This document shows positions 1 to 5,760 of a stretch of DNA of 9,500 nucleotides, piece after piece. The translations under genes were made by a program, and so were the position numbers. The notes beneath the pieces were generated by a model. It was not told the origin of the DNA. It saw only the letters and a program-made list of their open reading frames with translations, and made no database searches. The stretch lies in the NCBI GenBank assembly GCA_025997455.1, contig BNUP01000084.1:1-9500 (forward strand), in the 5' to 3' direction. The stretch comes from Fibrobacterales bacterium. GTDB taxonomy: Bacteria; Fibrobacterota; Fibrobacteria; Fibrobacterales; Fibrobacteraceae. Positions within the stretch are counted from its first letter, which is position 1; every line of letters starts with the position of its first letter.

Positions 1-1194
1 AAAAACTATGACATTTTTATTTCGTATAGGCGCAAAGGCGGTTATGATACGGCAAAGCACCTTTATGACAGGCTGAGTAGCGATGGCTATTCGGTTTCGT
101 TTGATATAGATACTTTGAGGAGCGGCGATTTTGACAGTTCCCTCGTGGATCGTATTAAAGAATGCAAAGACTTTGTTTTAATAATGAACAAAGAACTTTT
201 CAACAGATTGTATGAGGCGGAAAAAGACGAAAACGGCGAGGCAAAAAAAGACAGAGACGGTTATTATATTCTAAAAACACCCTTAACTCCCAAACCCGAT
301 GAAAAGTTAAAAGAGGATTGGGTTTATAACGAAATTGCACTTGCGTTAGAGTTCAAAAAAAATATTGTACCAATTACACTCGACGGTTTTACCTACCCCT
401 CCGTTTTACCAAATGCAATAGCAGACATATTGCGTAAAAATTCGTTGGAGCATTCCCAAAAATATTTTGAAGCCCTTTACGGCAAATTGACAGGAACATT
501 TTTAGTATCCAAAAAAGCCTTTGGCGTGAGATACAAAAAGCCAATTATCGCAGGACTATTATTTGCATTGTTGATTGTTATAGGGTCTGTCTCTTATGTT
601 TCTTACAGAAACGCAGAATCACAAAAAGCCGAATTTCAAGCGGCGGTAGAAGAGGCAAATAAAAATGCAGAGTCTGCTATAGCGGCTGCACAAGCAGAGG
701 CAAAACGAAAACACGATTCGGTTGAGGCACTTGTTGCCGCCACAAAACAAGCGGAACAAAAACTCGTAGCGGTTCAACAGACAAAATCAGAAGGGAAGGT
801 TTCGGCTCCTGCGGCATCTAACAAAAAACCTCAGTTGTATTGGGCGGCGGGTAATAGCGAGATTGCAACTACAATTAAAGAAAAATTACAAGAAGGGGTA
901 AAAATAAATTCCGGCAGATGCGACGGTAACAATTTCAAACTGCAACTCGATAAAGCGAGCACCTCTTCATCATCAGCCGCAGGACAAATAAAAATAGCCT
1001 ATTCCTCCGGTTTGCGTTTAATTCATTGTGAAGATGGTAAAACCGTTGAAACATTTTCGTGGCCCGATAAAGAACTTTTTGTTTTTCAAAGGAAATTGAG
1101 CGATGACGAGGTTAATCAAAAAATCATCGATATGTTGAAGGGTAAAAGTTTTAGTGCGTGGATTGAAAAACTGAAACAATCTTTGGATAAATAA
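1..1194 (+). CDS. TIR-domain single-pass membrane protein, 5' end outside window
   Basis: The frame is open from base 1 to the TAA at 1192-1194 (397 visible residues), so the gene starts just outside the window. Visible codons 3-10 read YDIFISYR, the box 1 strand of a TIR domain, so few residues are missing; the TTG at 115 lies inside the domain and cannot be the start. In DWVYNEIALAL (codons 106-116), Glu111 sits where NAD-cleaving TIR domains have their catalytic Glu. The TIR domain ends near codon 165. A hydrophobic span follows at about 181-203, then an Ala/Glu/Lys-rich coiled coil at about 205-262. A C-terminal domain from about 278 has two cysteines (307 and 343) that could pair outside the cytoplasm. 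I do not recognise that domain. Family knowledge: bacterial TIR domains often hydrolyse NAD+ or make cyclic ADP-ribose signals in phage defence. That this protein does so is inference; a signalling scaffold is the alternative. Confidence 0.85.
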   Translation, partial: KNYDIFISYRRKGGYDTAKHLYDRLSSDGYSVSFDIDTLRSGDFDSSLVDRIKECKDFVLIMNKELFNRLYEAEKDENGEAKKDRDGYYILKTPLTPKPDEKLKEDWVYNEIALALEFKKNIVPITLDGFTYPSVLPNAIADILRKNSLEHSQKYFEALYGKLTGTFLVSKKAFGVRYKKPIIAGLLFALLIVIGSVSYVSYRNAESQKAEFQAAVEEANKNAESAIAAAQAEAKRKHDSVEALVAATKQAEQKLVAVQQTKSEGKVSAPAASNKKPQLYWAAGNSEIATTIKEKLQEGVKINSGRCDGNNFKLQLDKASTSSSSAAGQIKIAYSSGLRLIHCEDGKTVETFSWPDKELFVFQRKLSDDEVNQKIIDMLKGKSFSAWIEKLKQSLDK

Positions 1195-1216
1195 CAACGG
1201 CGAATTGCCACATCGT

Positions 1217-1230
1217 CACCAGCGATGGTG
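1217..1230. terminator. Small hairpin between convergent TIR and kinase genes
   Basis: CACCA and TGGTG form a 5 bp stem around a GCGA (GNRA-type) tetraloop, 22 nt after the TIR stop codon. No T-tract follows directly on the plus strand, although a T-run occurs at about 1254-1259. It could stop readthrough between the two convergent genes, but it is weak. Confidence 0.25.
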
Positions 1231-1257
1231 CAACCCAAAGCAATCCAAAGAATTTTT

Positions 1258-2178
1258 TCACCTCCCCTTCAAAAACACAAAAAACTTGCTCCCGTGCCCG
1301 ACCATACTCGTAACATCAATTTTTCCGCGATGTAATAAAACAATGTGTTTCACAATTGCAAGCCCAAGTCCCGTTCCTCCTAACTTGCGGCTCCGTGCCT
1401 TGTCAATGCGGTAAAATCGCTCAAAAATTCGCGGCAAATATTTTTCTTCAATACCATAACCCTCATCCTCAACCGAAAGACGAACCGTATTCCCCTGCCT
1501 GTCTCCGCGGAAATACACCGTTTTTTCGGGGTCGCTGTATCGGTAAGCATTAGTTGCCAAATTCAAAAAACACTGCTCCAACAAACCCGCATTGCCATAC
1601 ACAAGCATACTGGGTAAAATCTCAATTTCAAATTTTATATGCTTTTCGTTTATCGCCTCAACCTGCTGTATAACCGAGCGAAACAAATCATAAACGGGAA
1701 TATATTCAAACTTAAATTCGGGTTGTTTTTCGTTCTCTTCAATTCTCGACAACATAAGCAAATCATTAACTATTGCATTCAAACGGTCGCTCTGCCTCAA
1801 CACAATATCTAAATATTTTGCAGACTCCGCATCTTTGCCGATTTCTGTTTGCATAAGCGTTTCAATAAAACCTTTAATGGAAGTTATGGGAGTTTTCAAT
1901 TCGTGGCTGACATTTGCCACAAATCGCGAGCGGCTCTTCTCTATCTTTGTAAATTTATCCCACGCGGGCGACATAAAAAATCTCACCGCCGCATAAGAAA
2001 AAACTGCCGAAACAATCAGTGCAAGAAGTAGCAACGCAACACACGCACCTCCCTGCAAACCGCACAGATACGCTATAATAATTATTAACCCGCAAAGCAA
2101 AAAATGGCTCAGGAAAAAAGCCGTATAATATTTATTCAAATTTTTAATCGTCTGCCAATTCATTACCAACAACCTCAT
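1258..2178 (-). CDS. Two-component sensor histidine kinase, PhoR-like catalytic core, short membrane input module
   Basis: This 306-residue protein has two hydrophobic spans (about 19-39 and 45-67) joined by only a few residues, then a HisKA domain with the H-box SHELKTP (His92 is the predicted phosphorylation site). The HATPase domain has an N-box around NLATNAYRYS (Asn206, Asn210), a G1 box DEGYGIEE (238-245), an F-box RIFERFYRID and a G2 box GGTGLGLAIVKH (267-278). It should autophosphorylate and pass phosphate to Asp54 of the regulator encoded just upstream. Its ATG overlaps that gene's TGA as ATGA, so translational coupling is likely; an in-frame ATG at codon 6 is an alternative start. 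There is no HAMP, PAS or sizeable periplasmic domain, so the signal probably enters through the membrane or a partner protein. Core similarity to PhoR is clear, but no phosphate genes are near, so the stimulus is unknown. Confidence 0.93.
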   Translation of the reverse strand: MRLLVMNWQTIKNLNKYYTAFFLSHFLLCGLIIIIAYLCGLQGGACVALLLLALIVSAVFSYAAVRFFMSPAWDKFTKIEKSRSRFVANVSHELKTPITSIKGFIETLMQTEIGKDAESAKYLDIVLRQSDRLNAIVNDLLMLSRIEENEKQPEFKFEYIPVYDLFRSVIQQVEAINEKHIKFEIEILPSMLVYGNAGLLEQCFLNLATNAYRYSDPEKTVYFRGDRQGNTVRLSVEDEGYGIEEKYLPRIFERFYRIDKARSRKLGGTGLGLAIVKHIVLLHRGKIDVTSMVGHGSKFFVFLKGR

Positions 2179-2858
2179 TGTTCCACAAATCTATACCCGA
2201 CACCGCGCACCGTTTCTATTAAATTTCCCGCCTCGCCCAATTTCCTGCGAAGTCCGAGCACCATAACATCAACGCTGCGGTCGGTTACTGGATACTTGTC
2301 TCCGTGCACCGCCTCTACAATTTGTGAGCGGGTATAAACCCATCCGGGGTGCCCCGATAAAAATTCAAGCAGTGCAAATTCAGAACTTGAAACATCAACC
2401 TTTGCTCCATCCACAGAAACCTCGTGCCTGCGCGAATCTATTTTTAATGCACCAATTTCTGCTACATCTGTTTTCTCAACTGTTTCTCTGCGGTTTCGTT
2501 CAAGTGCACGCCTCACGCGGGCGAGCAACACCGGCAAACTGAAGGGTTTCACAATATAATCGTCTGCTCCAATCTCCAATCCGCGAACAACATCGTGCTC
2601 CTCACCAAGTGCAGTTGCCAAAATTATCGGAAATTCCGCTCCCGATTTTTTTAATCGCCTGCACACCTCCAACCCGTCAATTCCGGGCAACATCAAATCT
2701 AACAACATTAAATCGGGTAAAAAATTCCGCACCTCTTTGAGTGCATCTTCGCCGTTATCAACACCCAAAACGGTGTATCCTTCGCGCCTCAAATTCAGCA
2801 GGAGTAAATTGCGAATATCATCATCATCTTCTGTTACGAGAACTTTAGATTGGCTCAT
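2175..2858 (-). CDS. OmpR/PhoB-family response regulator
   Basis: This 227-residue protein is a full-length member of the family. The receiver domain (about 4-118) has the acidic cluster E10-D11-D12-D13, phospho-acceptor Asp54 in LLDLMLPG, the conserved Thr82 and Lys104 in ADDYIVKPF. The C-terminal winged-helix DNA-binding domain (about 133-226) has the typical recognition-helix region around RSVDVMVLGLRRKLG and ends in TVRGVGYRF. It is the first gene of a two-gene operon with the histidine kinase. The sequence just before the ATG is C-rich with no Shine-Dalgarno; instead a TTTCTACCTT element ends exactly 7 nt before the ATG, suggesting a leaderless mRNA. A G-rich heptad repeat lies directly upstream of that element. 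Target genes cannot be read from the sequence. Confidence 0.95.
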   Translation of the reverse strand: MSQSKVLVTEDDDDIRNLLLLNLRREGYTVLGVDNGEDALKEVRNFLPDLMLLDLMLPGIDGLEVCRRLKKSGAEFPIILATALGEEHDVVRGLEIGADDYIVKPFSLPVLLARVRRALERNRRETVEKTDVAEIGALKIDSRRHEVSVDGAKVDVSSSEFALLEFLSGHPGWVYTRSQIVEAVHGDKYPVTDRSVDVMVLGLRRKLGEAGNLIETVRGVGYRFVEQ

Positions 2859-2865
2859 ACGGGGG

Positions 2866-2875
2866 AAGGTAGAAA
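2866..2875 (-). promoter_or_regulatory. Extended -10-like element for the response-regulator operon
   Basis: On the minus strand this reads TTTCTACCTT. The TACCTT hexamer ends 7 nt before the ATG at 2858, which would place the transcription start at or next to the A of the ATG. It matches the TTWCTAYNTT consensus found before six other genes here. No convincing -35 is visible; that position falls in the G-rich repeat. Confidence 0.55.
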
Positions 2876-2879
2876 GTTT

Positions 2880-2918
2880 GGGGTATGGGGTATGGGGTGT
2901 GGCGTGTGGGGTATGGGG
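2880..2918 (+). repeat. G-rich heptanucleotide tandem repeat, G-quadruplex capable
   Basis: About five and a half copies of a 7 bp unit: GGGGTAT twice, GGGGTGT, GGCGTGT, GGGGTAT, then GGGG. Five G4 runs lie on the plus strand, four of them spaced by 3-nt loops or by a degenerate unit, so an intramolecular quadruplex is possible. For the minus-strand response-regulator gene this is the template strand, about 22-60 nt upstream of the ATG, where a -35 or activator site would sit. Confidence 0.85.
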
Positions 2919-2963
2919 AACTCGAGCAGTGCAGGGGGGGAGAAGGGAGAGGGGAGTTATTTT

Positions 2964-2998
2964 AGTGTAGAGAGTAAAGAGTAGAAAGTAAAGAATAA
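2964..2998 (+). repeat. Second purine-rich heptanucleotide array (AGAGTAA type)
   Basis: Five imperfect 7 bp units follow one another: AGTGTAG, AGAGTAA, AGAGTAG, AAAGTAA, AGAATAA. The period equals that of the G-rich array 45 bp to the left. Between them lies a purine-rich stretch with a run of seven G (about 2934-2940). No gene is visible in 2859-3080. Confidence 0.7.
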
Positions 2999-3007
2999 TA
3001 ACTTTAC
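2988..3007 (-). terminator. Candidate terminator of the yejA-like gene
   Basis: GTAAAG and CTTTAC form a 6 bp stem with an 8-nt A/T loop. On the minus strand it is followed by a pyrimidine-rich stretch beginning TTTCTACTCTTTACTC. It lies about 74 nt past the stop codon at 3081. The stem is short and A/T-rich, and the right arm overlaps the heptad array, so this is tentative. Confidence 0.35.
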
Positions 3008-3080
3008 ACTTTCAACTTTTTTTGGCGTTCTATCCACACCGCGTTCACCCTTTTTTGTCATACTCGTGCTCCGACAGTGC

Positions 3081-4871
3081 CTACCACCGAATATCAACGG
3101 GCGGAACAGGCAGTGCCTCACCGCTTGAAACAGCCCGTTTTAATTCGCTTGCTTTTTGGGAATTGAACCACCAATAAACGGGTATTGCCTCCTCGCGGTT
3201 AAATTTTCCGTAGAGCGATTGCGGGTAGCCGAATTTATTCCAATGCATAATTTTATTGTTGTCGCTTTGCCATAACAAAATATACGGAACAATTTCTGTG
3301 AGTCGAGTGTCTAAATTTCTTAAAATTTCATTTCGCTTATTGAGGTCTTGCTCGGTTTTTTGCTTTTCAATAAGTTCATCTATTATCTCATCTTGAACGC
3401 CTGCAACATTATTAGTTCCCTTGTCATTTGCGGTTTTAGAATGCCAACTCGCCTCCGGATCGTTTAAGCGGCTTGACCCCCACGCCAACCAGCACAGGTC
3501 AAAATCCGCATCGTCTATGCGCTGACGAAATGTTGAGAGAGATACCGTTTCTATGTTTGATTCTATGCCCACCGCTTTTAAGTCCTCTTGAAATTTTGTG
3601 GTGTGGCGAACATCTTCTGCATAAGTTAAAAATGTAAGTTCAAAAGGTTTTCCGCTTGGGTCTGTTAATTTTCCCTGTGCGTTAATTTTGTAGCCCGCAT
3701 TGACTAAGAGTGTGCGTGCGGAATCGGGAGCGTATGGATATAGCGTTGCGTTGGGATTTGTGTTATTTTCCCAAAGTGAAGGGTAATAAGTATTCAGTAA
3801 AAAGTATTGGTTAAACATAAATTTTTCGCTCATAAGTTCGCGGTTTAATAATAGGGAAAGTGCTTGTCTCACGCGAAGGTCTTTGAATTTATCCCGTCGC
3901 AAATTCAGCGCAAAACCCTGAAATCCTTTAGGCTCATCGTTGAATACGCGATTTTTCAAAATGTATCCTTTTTGAGTTGCATCAAAATCTGTTTGCTTTA
4001 TCCAAATTGACGATGTGTAAATGGGATAGGCATCAAAATCGCCTTTTTTTAACGCCTCAAGTGCTTTTGTGCGATCTTCCATAAATCTGTAAATAATCTT
4101 TTCAAAATTATATTTTCCCACATTCCAATTTTTTTGGCGACCCCACCAATCATCGCGGCGGGTGAGTTCAAGAGCACGGTCTATTTTCATACTTTTTATT
4201 TTGTAAGCACCGCTCACCACGGGAAATTCAAAGCGAATTTTATTAAAATCCTGATTTTCCCAAATATGTTTCGGGAATGCAACCATTCCTGCAGCCTCCC
4301 AAAAATTTCCCCAATGGTCGTCTTTGGCAACTACGGTGAGTTTGAGGGAATCTTCTTCCGCAACTTGCGGGCGTTCGAGGCGTGATAAACCGACCTTGAA
4401 AATTGGCGTGAGATTTGCAGGGTTCATTATTACATCGTAATAGAATTGCACATCGTAGGCGGTTATGGCTTTACCGTCGCTCCACTTCGCCCGCGGGTCA
4501 ATTTGGAATGTGTAAGTTTTACCGTCCTCTGAAATTTTCCAATCTGCCGCCAATATACCGACCGGTCGATTTTCCGTTGAGTGCAATTCGGCAAGCGGTT
4601 CAAAAAGCATTGATATTATACTCGCGGAAAATGAATTGTAATCTTCCCACATATTTAATGAGAATGGAGTTGATGAACCCCAGAGTGCAATTTCTCCGCA
4701 TGGAACCGCCTCATTTACCATAGCAACAGGGTCAATTTCGCCTGTAGCGTTTTCATAAACGGGTGGAACGGCGGGGCAGTTTTGTGCACTCGGTTGCGTT
4801 TGGTTTTCCGTCTCGCACGAGAATAAAAATATAGAGAGGAGCAGAGGAAAAATAATACGAAATTTATTCAT
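3081..4871 (-). CDS. YejA-like oligopeptide-binding lipoprotein (SBP_bac_5 family) of an ABC importer
   Basis: This 596-residue protein starts with a short basic n-region, a hydrophobic stretch and a lipobox LFSC (Cys19), followed by Glu at +2. It should be a lipid-anchored periplasmic protein. Family 5 landmarks include LAADWKISEDGKTYTF (107-122) followed by KWSDGKAITAYDV, and a later FDLCWLAWGSSRLNDPEASW segment. The middle section, with SGAYKIKSM, a DDWWG motif, an FMEDRTKALEALKKGDFDAY run and QGFALNLRR, looks more like the YejA branch (microcin C or peptide uptake) than classical OppA or DppA. No permease or ATPase genes are in the window. The ATG overlaps the end of ybeY by 8 nt with no Shine-Dalgarno; translation may be coupled, or initiated from a -10-like element inside ybeY. 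The substrate is inferred to be peptides and is not certain. Confidence 0.88.
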   Translation of the reverse strand: MNKFRIIFPLLLSIFLFSCETENQTQPSAQNCPAVPPVYENATGEIDPVAMVNEAVPCGEIALWGSSTPFSLNMWEDYNSFSASIISMLFEPLAELHSTENRPVGILAADWKISEDGKTYTFQIDPRAKWSDGKAITAYDVQFYYDVIMNPANLTPIFKVGLSRLERPQVAEEDSLKLTVVAKDDHWGNFWEAAGMVAFPKHIWENQDFNKIRFEFPVVSGAYKIKSMKIDRALELTRRDDWWGRQKNWNVGKYNFEKIIYRFMEDRTKALEALKKGDFDAYPIYTSSIWIKQTDFDATQKGYILKNRVFNDEPKGFQGFALNLRRDKFKDLRVRQALSLLLNRELMSEKFMFNQYFLLNTYYPSLWENNTNPNATLYPYAPDSARTLLVNAGYKINAQGKLTDPSGKPFELTFLTYAEDVRHTTKFQEDLKAVGIESNIETVSLSTFRQRIDDADFDLCWLAWGSSRLNDPEASWHSKTANDKGTNNVAGVQDEIIDELIEKQKTEQDLNKRNEILRNLDTRLTEIVPYILLWQSDNNKIMHWNKFGYPQSLYGKFNREEAIPVYWWFNSQKASELKRAVSSGEALPVPPVDIRW

Positions 4872-5274
4872 AGGCGAGAAGGTAGTAATAATTTTCCTTT
4901 TCTCTCATAATTTTGCGCTCTTGCTTTGTGTGATGGTCGTATCCGCAGAGGTGCAAAAGTCCGTGAATAAGAACTCGTTTCAATTCGCAAAAATATGTGT
5001 TGTCATATTGCGGAGCCTGCCTCTTAACTTGGTCGCGGGCAATGTAAATCTCACCGAGAAAATTCGGCTCGTGCCACTCAAAAGAGAGAACATCGGTAAC
5101 TTTATCGAGTTTGCGAAAATCACGGTTAAGCACCCGTTGCTCTTCATCACTGCAGAGAATCACATTAACGCTTTTATCTTTACTTTCCGCCTTCAGTATT
5201 TTTTTGGCAAGGGGCAGAAATTTTTTTTGGTAAGGAAAGTCCGCAGAAAATGATGAGAGAAACTTACAACTCAT
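4864..5274 (-). CDS. ybeY: Endoribonuclease YbeY (rRNA maturation factor)
   Basis: This 136-residue protein has the zinc-binding signature H104-GLL-H108-LCGYD-H114 of the UPF0054/YbeY family. It also has the preceding conserved segments TDVLSFE (60-66) and LGEIYIA (73-79). Family role: single-strand-specific, metal-dependent RNase acting in 16S rRNA 3' end processing and ribosome quality control in the cytoplasm. Length is near the lower end of normal. Its start codon lies 11 nt inside the end of the upstream 94-residue gene and its end overlaps the start of the yejA-like gene by 8 nt, so it is the middle of a compact run and probably has no promoter of its own. No start alternative fits better, because the usual short N-terminal strand region precedes the core. 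Confidence 0.93.
   Translation of the reverse strand: MSCKFLSSFSADFPYQKKFLPLAKKILKAESKDKSVNVILCSDEEQRVLNRDFRKLDKVTDVLSFEWHEPNFLGEIYIARDQVKRQAPQYDNTYFCELKRVLIHGLLHLCGYDHHTKQERKIMREKENYYYLLAYE
4879..4888 (-). promoter_or_regulatory. -10-like element inside the 3' end of ybeY, for the yejA-like gene
   Basis: On the minus strand this is TTACTACCTT, with the hexamer ending 7 nt before the ATG at 4871, the same spacing as at three other genes here. It lies within the codons for the C-terminal Tyr-Tyr-Tyr-Leu-Leu of YbeY, so coding chance is a real alternative. Confidence 0.4.
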
Positions 5275-5548
5275 ACCATTTTTTTAAGATGTTAATAATT
5301 TGCTCGGCTTGTGCTTTGCTGCTCACATTGAATTTACTTCTCTGTTTCAGCACTCCTGCAACTTTTTGATAACGGCGAATCGATACCTTCGGGTCGCCAA
5401 AATTTCCCTCTTTGTCTTTTTCTTGGTAGAGGAACATAAGGGTTTGCCACGCACCCTTTGACAAATATTCTTTTGCTAGTTCTTTAATTGCAAGTTCGCC
5501 GCTCTCGTCGGTTAACTCTACCGTTGGTTCCGTATTTTCTGTTTCCAT
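5264..5548 (-). CDS. Small conserved-looking protein of unknown function, upstream of ybeY
   Basis: I do not recognise a named family. The 94 residues comprise an acidic N-terminus (1-18), then a compact segment with KEYLSKGAWQTLMFLYQEKD (26-45), a basic strand around VSIRRYQKV, and a C-terminal SKFNVSSKAQAEQIINILKKWYE. The composition and well-formed alpha/beta pattern look like a genuine small cytosolic domain, and the frame fills the space up to ybeY with an 11-nt overlap, so translation is probably coupled. It has no signal peptide or membrane span. A TTTCTACCTT element ends 7 nt before its ATG and there is no Shine-Dalgarno, so it is the likely first gene of the run and may be leaderless. 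Nothing further on function can be read from the sequence. Confidence 0.8.
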   Translation of the reverse strand: METENTEPTVELTDESGELAIKELAKEYLSKGAWQTLMFLYQEKDKEGNFGDPKVSIRRYQKVAGVLKQRSKFNVSSKAQAEQIINILKKWYEL

Positions 5549-5555
5549 AGTGTTA

Positions 5556-5565
5556 AAGGTAGAAA
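5556..5565 (-). promoter_or_regulatory. Extended -10-like element for the 94-aa gene/ybeY run
   Basis: On the minus strand this reads TTTCTACCTT, identical to the response-regulator element. The hexamer ends 7 nt before the ATG at 5548. The position of a -35 would fall inside the hairpin of repeat copy 1, which starts at 5571. Confidence 0.6.
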
Positions 5566-5570
5566 ATAAA

Positions 5571-5747
5571 GGTAACCTCTATTAACCTCCTAAGAGGTTG
5601 GTAGAGGTTACCAAGCGACATGGGCGAACTGCGTTTTTTATGGTGATAATGTCATCCTGCGACGAATGCTCGCAGTATCGCCGTCGTCTCTAAAAACTCA
5701 AATCTGTGGAATTGTGTTACAAAGAGAGTTTTTAGAGGTTTCCTAAA
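5571..5747 (+). repeat. Structured intergenic repeat, copy 1 (full length)
   Basis: Three nested structures are visible. Hairpin A: arms 5571-5589 and 5594-5612, 19 pairs (17 Watson-Crick, 2 G.T) with the loop CTAA. Stem B: 5623-5633 with 5671-5682, eleven pairs and one bulged base, extended by CGAC 5616-5619 with GTCG 5683-5686. Hairpin C: perfect 12 bp arms 5688-5699 and 5726-5737, loop of 26 nt. Bases 5678-5741 are identical over 64 nt to 7428-7491. The copy fills the gap between the DUF1703 stop and the promoter of the 94-aa gene, and no coding frame is apparent in it. Confidence 0.9.
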
Positions 5748-5760
5748 AAAGATAAAACTC

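Noticed and set aside
115..117. TTG as start of the TIR gene
   Set aside because: In-frame sequence from base 1 encodes the first strand of the TIR domain, so the gene begins outside the window.
1205..1414. Plus-strand open frame after the TIR gene
   Set aside because: It mostly overlaps the well-supported histidine kinase on the other strand and its product shows no protein-like pattern.
2976..2987. Second -10-like element for the response regulator on the minus strand (TTTCTACTCT)
   Set aside because: It misses the conserved ninth position, lies within a low-complexity heptad array and is about 120 nt from the start codon; likely chance.
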